Part shown: positions 16,563-25,044 of the stretch, piece after piece
Layout of the letters: the number at the start of each line of letters is the position of its first letter
Numbering within the stretch: position 1 is the first letter of the stretch
Origin: Alistipes onderdonkii
GTDB taxonomy: Bacteria; Bacteroidota; Bacteroidia; Bacteroidales; Rikenellaceae
Direction: 5' to 3'
Assembly: GCF_025145285.1 (NCBI RefSeq)
Contig: NZ_CP102251.1
Location: 2,046,001 to 2,110,000 of the forward strand
DNA length: 64,000 nt
Notes under the pieces: model-generated
Told to the model about the DNA's origin: nothing
The model's database searches: none
The model's input: only the letters and a program-made list of their open reading frames with translations
Translations under genes and position numbers: made by a program

Positions 16563-17588
16563 ATGGAAACACGAAGATATTGGCTTTGGGCGGTTTTCAG
16601 CCTGACGACTCTTATATCGTGCGGCAGGGGAGGGGATGAAGCCCTGCAACCCGCGGACGACGCCATCCGGTTCGACGACCGGATAGGGGATTCGGCCGTT
16701 CCATGGACGAAAGGCGTACAGACCGACGACGGCAACTTTGCCGACTTCGGGGTTTTCGCCTACTATTCGCCCCAGGGCAGCTACGATGCCGCCGCTTCGA
16801 AGCCCGATTACATGTACAATGTCCGGGTGACACGCCCCGCCGGAGGGGACTGGACCTATTCTCCGACGAAATACTGGCCCCAGGGAAAGGTCAGCTTCTT
16901 CGCCTATGCTCCGTATGACACCGATGCGGCGGTCTCCGTCTCATGCGGGACAGGCGCTCCGCGCGTCACCTATGCCGTTCCCGACGCCGTGGCGGATCAC
17001 CGCGACCTGCTGCTGAGCGCCCCGGCCCTCGACCGGACGAAAGAGGGCGGCAGGGTGCCGCTGACATTCCGCCATGCGTTGGCGGCCGTGGTCTTCGAAG
17101 CCAGCGTCGACGGCACGCTCTCCGAGGGACAGTCGATACGCATAACCGGAATCCGTCTCGGAAAGTTCCTGCATAAGGCCACCTGCCACCACGAACTGCC
17201 GGACGCCATCACGCAGACCTTAGCGACGGACGCCGCCGACAGGGAGTACGCTCTCTCGGAGGCGGACGGCACGTTGCAGGGCAATTCGCTGGTTGCCGTC
17301 TATCCCGTCTACCAGCCGGTCTCCTCCGCAACGGGCTGCGCGATGCTTTGGCCGCAACAGATCGATGACGACGACCTGCTCACCGTCACGGTCCGCTACA
17401 CGTCGAACGGCGTGACGCGGGAATCTGCAATAGTTCGGAATATCGGCGATTTCGTCGTCTCCGGCAGCATCGAAGCCAGCAAGCGATATGTTTTCAGACT
17501 GAAGTTCACCCCGTTCGGCGAGATGGCGCTGACCTGTGTGGTGCAGGACTGGAACCAGGAAACCATTGATGTCCCCGATTTCGATTGA
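16563..17588 (+). CDS. Second fimbrillin-family lipoprotein (probable accessory or tip subunit)
   Basis: 341 residues from the ATG at 16563, chosen because it starts the lipoprotein signal (METRRYWLWAVFSLTTLISC). Same domain plan as the preceding fimbrillin: AIRFDDR start, KYWPQGKVSFFAYAPYD, LTFRHALAAVVFEAS, and a C-terminal TCVVQDWNQETIDVPDFD strand. At the expected trimming site it has PWTKGVQ, a Lys where the neighbour has Arg. The two differ strongly in sequence, so this is an old duplication, perhaps with a different place in the fibre. It ends 6 bp before the next gene. Confidence 0.83.
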   Translation: METRRYWLWAVFSLTTLISCGRGGDEALQPADDAIRFDDRIGDSAVPWTKGVQTDDGNFADFGVFAYYSPQGSYDAAASKPDYMYNVRVTRPAGGDWTYSPTKYWPQGKVSFFAYAPYDTDAAVSVSCGTGAPRVTYAVPDAVADHRDLLLSAPALDRTKEGGRVPLTFRHALAAVVFEASVDGTLSEGQSIRITGIRLGKFLHKATCHHELPDAITQTLATDAADREYALSEADGTLQGNSLVAVYPVYQPVSSATGCAMLWPQQIDDDDLLTVTVRYTSNGVTRESAIVRNIGDFVVSGSIEASKRYVFRLKFTPFGEMALTCVVQDWNQETIDVPDFD

Positions 17589-17593
17589 CGATT

Positions 17594-20368
17594 ATGAAAC
17601 GATTATTCCATATAGCCTGGATGTGTCTGGCCGTCGCGGCGTGCTCGAAGGATGAATTGCCCGGAACGCATGGCGAGTTTGCCTCGCTGACGCTGAGCGT
17701 CGCCTCTTCGCAGAACGACGTGAAGACCCGCGCCGTGTCGGCCGATGCCGACGAACAGCGGATCAACAACCTCTACATCTTCATATTCAACCCGGACGGG
17801 TCGGTCGATTGCCGCAACTATATCTCCAGCCTGAGCGCATCGAGCTGGACCGGAACCATCGGCGGCCTGACGTGCGGCACGGGGAAAAGCGTGGCCGCCA
17901 TTGCCAATACGGACAATACGGTCGTCGACATTACCCGCGAGATGCTCGACGGCATCGCCTCGCGTGCGGCGTTGGATTCGTGCGTGGTGAACCTCCGGGG
18001 CAAGTTCATCGAACGGGGCACCAACTTCCTGATGACGGGCGTCGCCGAGAATGTCACCGTCACGGCCGGCAGTCCCGTCTCGGCTACCGTGCCGCTGACA
18101 CGCGTCGACTCCAAAATCCGCTTCCGCGTCACCGAGGCTTCGGGCGTCACCTTCACTTCCGACGACTGGCGCGTCGTGTCGGTTCCACGCAAGGCGGGGA
18201 TGATGGCTTCGCGCACCGACCTGTGCACCGACCCCGCGGAGTGCTTCGATACGGAGTGGGCTCATTTCGAGGAGGACGGCAAGACCTTCGCCTTCTATTC
18301 GCTGGAGAGCGTCCTGACGCCCCGGGCCGAGATTCCCGTCACGGCGGGCACCTATGAGGAGCAGTATGCGCTGCGCGAGAAACAAGACAAGACCCCGACC
18401 GGCGCGGGAATCGAGGTCGCCAACGGCGACTATACCTATGCGCCGAAGACCGGAACCTGCGTCCAGTTGCGGGGTGACATACGCTACAAGGACGCGTCGT
18501 CGGGCGTGGAAATATCGACCGATGTGGTCTATACGATCCATCTCGGAGGCGTGGAAGGCGTCGACGACTACAACTTGCTCCGCAACACCTACTATACCTA
18601 TAACGTGAAAATCGTGTCGGTGGACAAAATCATCATCGAGGTCGATTCGAGCAAGAAGACCGAGGAGGACGAGCGGCGTCCCGGCGTCGAGGGCGATGTC
18701 GTGATGGCGCTGCAGATCAAGGAGCTGGACGCGTACAACGAGGTGTTCACCCTGAGTTTCCACCAGAGCAACGTGGACGAGACCATGACCTGGGACGTCA
18801 ACACCCCCTTCTCGCGGGGCGCCGCCGGCGAACATCCGGCCGACTACAAGTGGATAAAGTTCCGGATCAACAGCAAGAACAGCAGCAACTTCTACAGTAG
18901 CACCGATTTCCGCGCCTATCCGGGCAACGATGCGGTCTACACGGGGACGGTCTCGCTGGACACCTATATGACTGACGTGGCGAACGGGACGGACAAACTG
19001 CTGTATGTCGACCAGCTGGTGAATATCCTTCAGGCCTGCAAGGAGCGTTACCGTACCAGCGGAAGCGGGGGCTCCGACCACCTGTTCGACAGTAGCGACT
19101 ACATGCGCTTCACGGCATTCGTCGACGAATACTATTACGAGACGAGCCCGACCGATCCTTCGGAAACGGCCGTGAACGGCTTGTGGAAGAAATTCGTCAA
19201 CCAGCAGGCGCGGGTCATGAACATCCTTTCGAATCTGGCGTACAGCCCCGATCGCCAGAGCACGAAGACCAACGCCATCTATTCGATCCGCCAGTCCTCA
19301 ATCCAGACCATGTATAACATCATGGACGAAGAGAATTTCACGGCCTGGGGCACGGAGATGATCCAGGAAGAAACGCCGGTCGCATTCGAAAAAAACACGA
19401 ACGACGTTTCCAACCCGACATACAACGACTCGAACAACGGACGTGCGAATACGCTCCGGATGTGGCTGGGCGGCAGTACGACCAAACGCTGGAGCGATTA
19501 CGTCACGACGTCGACCTGGACCCTGAAGTCCGATTACGAGGCTGCCAAATACAAATGTCTGCGGATGAACCGCGACAACGACGGCGACGGCACGATCGAC
19601 GAGAACGAGGTGCAATGGTATCTGGCGGCCATCAACCAGTTGACGGATCTATGGATCGGCGAATGGTCCTTCGACCAGCGAGCCAGGCTTTACAGGAAAA
19701 CGACCTGGACAGAGGGGCAGGAGCAGTATTTCGCCAGCAGTACGGTTCACGAGAAGTACCTTGGCTATGACAACCCCATAATCCTATGGTCATCCGAAGG
19801 CTCCTCGACCGGAAAACTTTCCCAAAATTATTCCAGTTCGATTTCTACTCCTGTTTATTATCGTTGTGTCCGTAATCTGGGAATTCCACGCACGGCCGCC
19901 GGAACCGTCAAGCCCGACGATATGGCCACCTACGATGCGATGACCCGCAGGATCTCGCTTGCCCGAATCGATCAGCAATCCATCCGCGGCTATTTCCAGA
20001 CCGCCGAACTGCCCGAGCACCACGAACGCGAGGCGGCCAACAAACCTTGGAGGATATTCGAAGTTCTAAACACGCCATCCGGAGGCCATGGATATAATTG
20101 GGAGTCGCTGAGGAGCGCGGCAAGCGCAGGCAACTCCCCGTGTCCGGCAGGATACCGTATCCCCAACCAGCGGGAACTGGCGCTGATGCACTCCCGAATC
20201 GGCAATGACGGAAACTGGACACTCAACAACCATTTTTCGCGCACCCGCTTCCAGTTCGACTCGGGCCGCCCCGGATTTTCCGTTAGCCAGAATAACGGCG
20301 TACTGTATTTGTTGTCCGGCACAGGCAATTATGGCGGCGTGCGCTGCGTGAAAGATATAAACGAATAA
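17594..20368 (+). CDS. Large DUF4906-type fimbrial adhesin, predicted tip protein of locus 1
   Basis: 924 residues from the ATG at 17594 (the frame opens at a TTG at 17585). Lipoprotein signal with VAACS, then an N-terminal fimbrillin-like domain (ASLTLSVASSQNDVKTRAVSADADEQRINNLYIFIFNPDG) containing a TRA trimming-type site. The middle (about 350-620) is DUF4906-like. The C-terminal 120 residues (CPAGYRIPNQRELALM to YGGVRCVKD) resemble FISUMP or C-type-lectin-like modules that end many Bacteroidales fimbrial tip adhesins. Being much larger than the fimbrillins and last in the operon fits a tip adhesin. Its ligand cannot be predicted. Confidence 0.8.
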   Translation: MKRLFHIAWMCLAVAACSKDELPGTHGEFASLTLSVASSQNDVKTRAVSADADEQRINNLYIFIFNPDGSVDCRNYISSLSASSWTGTIGGLTCGTGKSVAAIANTDNTVVDITREMLDGIASRAALDSCVVNLRGKFIERGTNFLMTGVAENVTVTAGSPVSATVPLTRVDSKIRFRVTEASGVTFTSDDWRVVSVPRKAGMMASRTDLCTDPAECFDTEWAHFEEDGKTFAFYSLESVLTPRAEIPVTAGTYEEQYALREKQDKTPTGAGIEVANGDYTYAPKTGTCVQLRGDIRYKDASSGVEISTDVVYTIHLGGVEGVDDYNLLRNTYYTYNVKIVSVDKIIIEVDSSKKTEEDERRPGVEGDVVMALQIKELDAYNEVFTLSFHQSNVDETMTWDVNTPFSRGAAGEHPADYKWIKFRINSKNSSNFYSSTDFRAYPGNDAVYTGTVSLDTYMTDVANGTDKLLYVDQLVNILQACKERYRTSGSGGSDHLFDSSDYMRFTAFVDEYYYETSPTDPSETAVNGLWKKFVNQQARVMNILSNLAYSPDRQSTKTNAIYSIRQSSIQTMYNIMDEENFTAWGTEMIQEETPVAFEKNTNDVSNPTYNDSNNGRANTLRMWLGGSTTKRWSDYVTTSTWTLKSDYEAAKYKCLRMNRDNDGDGTIDENEVQWYLAAINQLTDLWIGEWSFDQRARLYRKTTWTEGQEQYFASSTVHEKYLGYDNPIILWSSEGSSTGKLSQNYSSSISTPVYYRCVRNLGIPRTAAGTVKPDDMATYDAMTRRISLARIDQQSIRGYFQTAELPEHHEREAANKPWRIFEVLNTPSGGHGYNWESLRSAASAGNSPCPAGYRIPNQRELALMHSRIGNDGNWTLNNHFSRTRFQFDSGRPGFSVSQNNGVLYLLSGTGNYGGVRCVKDINE

Positions 20369-20431
20369 CGCCGCAGGGAGGCATTCTCCGCCCTAATGCG
20401 CCCGGCTGTATGACCATTGTCGCGGTGGTCG

Positions 20432-21211
20432 TTATCGGACAGAATCGTGGTCGCAGCATCCGTCCCCCGGGTGGTGCTCCAGCACGGTGTGGGGAATGTG
20501 GCCGTGCGAAACGAGTTGAATAGGGCAGTCGTAGTTGCGCAGCTGCTCTTCGGTCAGCACGTTCGAACGGTGACGGTGCACGCGGCGGTTGACACAGACG
20601 ATCTCTTTCACGACACTCGTGATCGTGCCGATGTCGTGCGACACCATGACGATTGCCATGTGCGTATTCAGTTCGTGCAGCGTGCGGTAAAGCTCTTTCT
20701 CGAACTTGTTGTCCACGAAATTCGCGGGTTCGTCCAGAATCAGCAGCTTCGGGTCCGAGATCACGGCCCGGGCCAGCAGCGCCCGCTGCATCTGGCCGCC
20801 CGACACCTCTCCGATCGGCTGGCGGGCCGTTTCGGCAATCCCCGACGAGGCCAGCAGCGCCATCGCCTTTTCGCGGTCCTCCCGGGTGTAGGGGGAGCGG
20901 AACCCGCGGCGGCCCTGCAATCCCGACAGCACGACTTCGAGCACCGAGATCGGAAACTCCCGGTCGAAATCCGACAACTGCGGCATATAGCCGATCAGCC
21001 GCTCCTTGCCCCGGAACAACTCCGGCGCCAAACATATTTCGCCCGTATGGGGCACGGTTCCGAGTATGGCTTTCACGAGCGTCGTCTTTCCGCCGCCGTT
21101 GGGACCTATGACACCCAGGAAATCGTCGTCGCCGATTTCCAGATCGACATGTTGAATGGCTTCGTATCCGTCGTATGCGACGCTTACGTCGCGCATCGTT
21201 ACCAGATTCAT
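20432..21211 (-). CDS. znuC: Zinc/manganese-type ABC transporter ATP-binding protein
   Basis: Cytoplasmic ATPase subunit of a metal importer. 259 residues: Walker A GPNGGGKTT (36-44), Q-loop at MPQ (76-78), signature VSGGQ (136-140), Walker B LLILDE (156-161), and H-loop His192. The D-loop region reads DEPANFVDN rather than the usual DEPT-GLD, common in this metal family. The C-terminal 25 residues are His/Cys/Asp-rich (SHGHIPHTVLEHHPGDGCCD), suggesting metal sensing or storage. It overlaps znuA by 4 bp (start inside the znuA end). The membrane permease expected next is absent; the fimbrial operon of locus 1 ends 63 bp away on the opposite strand. Confidence 0.9.
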   Translation of the reverse strand: MNLVTMRDVSVAYDGYEAIQHVDLEIGDDDFLGVIGPNGGGKTTLVKAILGTVPHTGEICLAPELFRGKERLIGYMPQLSDFDREFPISVLEVVLSGLQGRRGFRSPYTREDREKAMALLASSGIAETARQPIGEVSGGQMQRALLARAVISDPKLLILDEPANFVDNKFEKELYRTLHELNTHMAIVMVSHDIGTITSVVKEIVCVNRRVHRHRSNVLTEEQLRNYDCPIQLVSHGHIPHTVLEHHPGDGCCDHDSVR

Positions 21212-22059
21212 TTTGCGGTGATTAAGTCGGTTATCGTGTCGATGTTCGCTATGGCGTCCCGGTCCAGCGGATCAATCGCCACGTATTCGGCGTCGATGTC
21301 TCGGGCTATGACCTCCACGGTCGATGCCGGGAATTGCTTTTGGTAGAATATCCGGCGGACTCCATCCTCCCGGGCTTGCCGGATGATCGCCGTCAACTGC
21401 CTGGCCGAGGGCTCCTTACCGTCTGCTTCGATGGCGACTTGCCGCAGCCCGTAGTCGCGGGCATAATAGGTGAGGGCGGGGTGGTAGACGATGAAATATT
21501 CGATGCCGCTCCGTGCGATTTTCTCCGCCGTGCGAGCGTCCAATGCTTGTAACTCTTTCTGCAACCGGTTATAATTGGTTTCGTATTTCACCGAATCGGG
21601 ATAGGCTTTGCGAATGGCTTCGAAAGCGTTTGCCGCCATCTTCTGCAACGCCTTCGGGGAGGTCCAGACATGGGGATCGACACCGTGCGTATGATTGTGT
21701 CCGTGGCTGCTGTGCGAACAAGAGCCTTCGATCAGGTCGATTCCGCGGCTCAGGTCGATGACTTTCTCCTGTTGTTCGATTTTGCCCAACAGCGAGGTTT
21801 CGAAGTCGATAAGTCCCACATTGAAAATAAGTTGCGCTTCGTTTAGCTCCACAAATTGTCTGGGCGTAGGTTCGAACGTCTCGGGACTGGCTCCGGCGGG
21901 CACGAGTACTTCGACTTCGAAATCTCCGCCGACAATGCTGTCCACAAGACTTTGCAGCGGTTGTATCGAAACGTATAAAATTCTGTTATTCTGCCGGTTA
22001 TTCGTTATGCAGGCCGTCAGCAGCATGATTGCTGACAGATATGTCGCAATTTTACGCAT
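21208..22059 (-). CDS. znuA: Zinc ABC transporter substrate-binding lipoprotein
   Basis: Binds Zn2+ (or Mn2+) outside the inner membrane and delivers it to the permease. 283 residues: lipobox LTAC (Cys17), N-terminal ILYVSIQPLQSLVDSIVGGDFEVEVLVPAGASPETFEPTP, a His-rich loop at residues 116-130 (SHSSHGHNHTHGVDPH) typical for ZnuA, and the second-half ligand motif VYHPALTYYARDYGL. The family's metal ligands His, His, Asp/Glu are recognisable. Start follows a 13-bp palindrome at 22061-22073. Downstream overlaps znuC. With no permease nearby the system may use one encoded elsewhere or be a relic. Confidence 0.9.
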   Translation of the reverse strand: MRKIATYLSAIMLLTACITNNRQNNRILYVSIQPLQSLVDSIVGGDFEVEVLVPAGASPETFEPTPRQFVELNEAQLIFNVGLIDFETSLLGKIEQQEKVIDLSRGIDLIEGSCSHSSHGHNHTHGVDPHVWTSPKALQKMAANAFEAIRKAYPDSVKYETNYNRLQKELQALDARTAEKIARSGIEYFIVYHPALTYYARDYGLRQVAIEADGKEPSARQLTAIIRQAREDGVRRIFYQKQFPASTVEVIARDIDAEYVAIDPLDRDAIANIDTITDLITAK

Positions 22060-22060
22060 G

Positions 22061-22073
22061 ATTGATAATCAAT
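22061..22073 (-). promoter_or_regulatory. Palindrome next to the znuA start, possible operator
   Basis: ATTGAT-A-ATCAAT is a perfect palindrome one base before the znuA start codon. A Zur-type or other metal-responsive repressor site is possible, but AT-rich palindromes of this size can arise by chance. Confidence 0.3.
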
Positions 22074-22114
22074 GTTTTTTAGTAACTATTCAGCGGTAGG
22101 TGCATGTCAAGGTT

Positions 22115-22674
22115 TCAGACCTCAAACAAGGCTTGAATGGCACTAAAAGAAGTATGGTTGTGCTTCTTGGCAGTCTCAATGACGGAATGAAGTTCGAGGA
22201 ATGTGTCTGCCCTAAATCGGAGCGGAATGTGCAAGAATTCTTCAACTTGATGGGATCGTAAAATAAACTGTGTCAGAGGTTGTATTCGGGACGATTTTGG
22301 GATCACGGCAAATCCCGAAATCGTTCCGTAAAGGTAATGTTATTTTTTTGTTCTTTGGCATCACTACTGTCGGTCGCGAACTCCTCGAATATGCGGTAGT
22401 TGCGCTGCTCGTTAGCCTTGTTAAGATTGCTTCTGGTCACGGATTTGCCGATGCCGAGGTGATAAAGTTTTCCGGCATGCGCTTCCATCGCAACAATGAG
22501 ATCCCGCAGGCTCTCTCGATTTGACAGCTGTCCGAACATCATCGTAAGTAGTTGATTCCAACAAGTATAACTCTTTATATACTTGTCGCCTTCATACTTC
22601 TTTACAATGCGGAGGAACTTAAAATTGTCCAGGAAGCCGACTAATTGGGCGAAAACATATTTGTCTTTATTCAT
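22115..22674 (-). pseudogene. IS4-family transposase remnant (DUF4372-type)
   Basis: The minus strand from 22674 encodes the N-terminal part of a Bacteroidota IS4 transposase: MNKDKYVFAQLVGFLDNFKF, then CWNQLLTMMFGQLSNRESLRDL and GKSVTRSNLNKANE, the standard DUF4372 start. After about 117 residues the similarity stops and a second short piece in another frame follows to 22115. The catalytic DDE core is missing, so the element is dead. The right end lies near 22700. It lies 55 bp upstream of znuA and may have removed or replaced its promoter. Confidence 0.8.
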
Positions 22675-22766
22675 AACAGCCTGATTCAGACTGCAAAAGT
22701 AATTTCAAATCGTTGCGCCTCAAAATCTGCTATAACAATTTGAATTTCAATAATTTCAAAGAACTC

Positions 22767-23247
22767 TTATGATTTTTTAGTGGACACTAATGAACCGTAG
22801 TAATAAACTCCTTGTGATGCACAATATCCAAACGAAGGAGCTTTTTCTATTTCATTTTTGCCCATGGAACATCGCTTGGCACAGGCAGGACGACAGATTT
22901 CTATCGGTTTTGAATCTATACAGAAGTAGTCTTCACCACCATCAATAGCTGCTGCCATCTTTTCTCGAATGGCAGCACAAAGAGAAGCCGTGAACTTTCG
23001 TCTGCCATTGTATTACTGACGAGATATTAAATGAGGAATCTCAGATTTATATTCTCTCAGTTTAACGAATAAAAGGGATTCGCTGTCAATACCAATGGAT
23101 TCAGAAGCCATATTGAGAGCAACCACTTCCAAGTCGGAAAATCTGGGAACGACACCACATCGAGGTATATTCTTCGTTGATCAAGTTCCCTGCAAACTGC
23201 TTGCAGATGTCGCGAAATTTTGCGAATATTGCATATAGGTTGTGCAT
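22767..23247 (-). pseudogene. IS982-family transposase remnant
   Basis: Reading the minus strand from 23247: MHNLYAIFAKFRDICKQFAG, a frameshift, then GVVPRFSDLEVVALNMASES, an in-frame stop after LISRQ, then RRKFTASLCAAIREKMAAAI and IDSKPIEICRPACAKRC to FGYCASQGVYYYG, which is the IS982 transposase pattern (the Asp of IDSKPIE is the first catalytic residue). After that it breaks off at 22767. At least one frameshift, one stop and loss of the C-terminal half make it non-functional. Confidence 0.82.
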
Positions 23248-23679
23248 ATATGAATTAGCTATTAATTGATCGGAAACTATTAATGTGTTAATAATTAGTA
23301 TTATGCATAACTTTTTATGCATAAATCTTTTGTAATTTTAATTCCGCCAACGGGTTTATATAATTTTACTCAAAGAACTACGGAGAAACAAACTTAACTA
23401 TGTTTGAACCAAAACTTTTTATCAGATACCGGAGCAAATCACTCCGGAACTTGACATTGGTAAAGGCTGTCCCGAAATTTGCCCGGTCGGAAAATTTTTC
23501 GTATCTTGCAGTAGGTTATTTGAAATGCGGTATTTTCGTGCAATTAACTGAAAATAAACCGTTGCCTTTTCGTTACCTATTATCCTATACAAAAATGTAA
23601 CGACCCGATAAATCAAGTCGTTACATCATTATAATCCCACACCTTATCGGCCCGGGATTTTTCTGTCGGGAACTCCGGA
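23248..23679. other. AT-rich region between IS remnants and aldolase
   Basis: 432 bp without a recognisable gene. It contains a small palindrome (ATGCATA/TATGCAT near 23304-23323) and the aldolase terminator at the right end. The short frame at 23400-23600 has no recognised similarity and may be another decayed insertion fragment. Confidence 0.4.
23591..23625 (-). terminator. Rho-independent terminator of the aldolase gene
   Basis: TGTAACGAC (23596-23604) and its exact inverse (23617-23625) form a 9-bp stem. On the minus strand it is followed directly by a T5 run (23595-23591), 55 nt after the fba stop. Confidence 0.8.
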
Positions 23680-24672
23680 TTAAGCCTGTCCGGCCGAACC
23701 CAGGACGCTTTCGCATTTGTGCATGTAGAGCTTCTTCAGCTCGTCGCGGGCCGGGCCCAGGTATTTGCGGGGGTCGAACTCTGCGGGCTGGTCTACGAAG
23801 ATCTTGCGGATGGCTGCGGTCATGGCCAGACGGCCGTCCGAGTCGATGTTGATCTTGCAGACTGCGCTCTTGGCGGCGCGGCGAAGCTGCTCCTCGGGAA
23901 TACCTACGGCATCCTTGAGCGCACCGCCGTGCGTGTTGATGATCTTCACGTACTCCTGCGGTACGGACGACGATCCGTGCAGCACGATGGGGAAGCCGGG
24001 GAGCTTCTTCTCGATCTCGGCCAGGATGTCGAAACGCAGTTCGGGCGGAACGAGGATACCCTCGGCGTTGCGGGTGCACTGCTCGGGCTTGAACTTGTTG
24101 GCGCCGTGCGACGTGCCGATCGAGATGGCCAGCGAATCTACGCCGGTCTTCGATACGAAGTCGATCACGTCGGCGGGGTCGGTATAGGTGTGGTGCTCGG
24201 CCGAAACCTCGTCCTCGACGCCGGCCAGCACGCCCAGCTCACCCTCGACCGTTACGTCGAACTGGTGTGCGTAGTCTACGACCTGCTTGGTGAGGGCTAC
24301 GTTTTCGTCGTAGGGCAGGTGCGAACCGTCGATCATCACCGACGAAAAGCCCATGTCGATGCAGCTCTTGCACAACTCGAACGAGTTGCCGTGGTCGAGG
24401 TGCAGGCAGATGGGAATGTTTTTGCCCAGCTCCTTGGCATACTCGACGGCGCCCTGTGCCATGTAGCGCAGCAGCGTCTGGTTGGCGTATTTGCGTGCGC
24501 CCGACGAAACCTGGAGGATGACCGGCGACGAAGCCTCCACGCAAGCCGAGATGATGGCCTGCATCTGCTCCATGTTGTTGAAGTTGAATGCCGGGATGGC
24601 ATAACCGCCCTTGATGGCTTTTGCGAACATCTCACGGGTGTTCACAAGTCCCAATTCTTTGTACGATACCAT
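23680..24672 (-). CDS. fbaA: Class II fructose-bisphosphate aldolase
   Basis: Zn-dependent cleavage of fructose 1,6-bisphosphate to DHAP and glyceraldehyde 3-phosphate in glycolysis and gluconeogenesis. 330 residues, usual for this class. The N-terminus GYAIPAFNFNNMEQMQAII, the metal/substrate motifs CLHLDHGNSFEL, MIDGSHLPYDENV, VEGELG, the loop SIGTSHGANKF and the phosphate site VLHGSSSVP are all intact. Single gene with its own promoter-like element upstream and terminator downstream, not linked to its neighbours. Housekeeping enzyme. Confidence 0.95.
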   Translation of the reverse strand: MVSYKELGLVNTREMFAKAIKGGYAIPAFNFNNMEQMQAIISACVEASSPVILQVSSGARKYANQTLLRYMAQGAVEYAKELGKNIPICLHLDHGNSFELCKSCIDMGFSSVMIDGSHLPYDENVALTKQVVDYAHQFDVTVEGELGVLAGVEDEVSAEHHTYTDPADVIDFVSKTGVDSLAISIGTSHGANKFKPEQCTRNAEGILVPPELRFDILAEIEKKLPGFPIVLHGSSSVPQEYVKIINTHGGALKDAVGIPEEQLRRAAKSAVCKINIDSDGRLAMTAAIRKIFVDQPAEFDPRKYLGPARDELKKLYMHKCESVLGSAGQA

Positions 24673-24717
24673 AATAATTTAATTTATGCAGTGAATTGTT
24701 TGTCTCGAAAAACCGCA

Positions 24718-24725
24718 CAAATTTA
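24718..24725 (-). promoter_or_regulatory. Predicted -7 element of fbaA
   Basis: TAAATTTG on the minus strand, 45 bp before the fbaA start, matches TAnnTTTG. The -33 TTG is not evident. Confidence 0.5.
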
Positions 24726-24805
24726 ATAAAAATTCTAATTAATTGCGTCCGATCCGGCTATTTTATTCTCTTTTTGTGAAAATAATAACAGCCGGCGGAA
24801 AATTG

Positions 24806-24837
24806 TTGCGCAATCCGGATAGTTTTTTGTATTTTTG
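24806..24837 (+). promoter_or_regulatory. Promoter of the fumarase gene
   Basis: TTG (24806-24808), 21-nt spacer, TATTTTTG (24830-24837): a complete Bacteroidota promoter about 200 bp before the fumarase start, which implies a long leader. Confidence 0.7.
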
Positions 24838-24844
24838 CATGGCC

Positions 24845-25044
24845 TTAACCCCCGGCGTGCGGGCAGGGTATTTGCCCGGTGCGGCTTGCTTGCGGCCGAC
24901 TGCGGTCGGCAGGGCGGCAAGTAGGCAGGGGGGGGGATGCCTGCCGGCTGCGGGGCTGCTTGCTGTAATGTGCCGGCAATGCGCCGCGCGGCATGCCGGG
25001 CACGGGACAAACGGACATTAACAAACACAAAACATATCACGATT
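24845..25044 (+). other. Long GC-rich structured leader of the fumarase mRNA
   Basis: About 200 nt between the predicted start of transcription and the ATG. It contains several possible hairpins (for example GCCGAC/GTCGGC around 24894-24909), degenerate GC-rich repeats, and a run of nine G at 24928-24936. No known riboswitch was recognised. The last 35 nt are A-rich and unstructured, as usual before a Bacteroidota start codon. Confidence 0.45.

Noticed and set aside
23400..23600. 66-codon frame between IS982 remnant and aldolase as a gene
   Set aside because: No similarity recognised, no convincing start signal, opposite frame equally open; region looks like decayed DNA.
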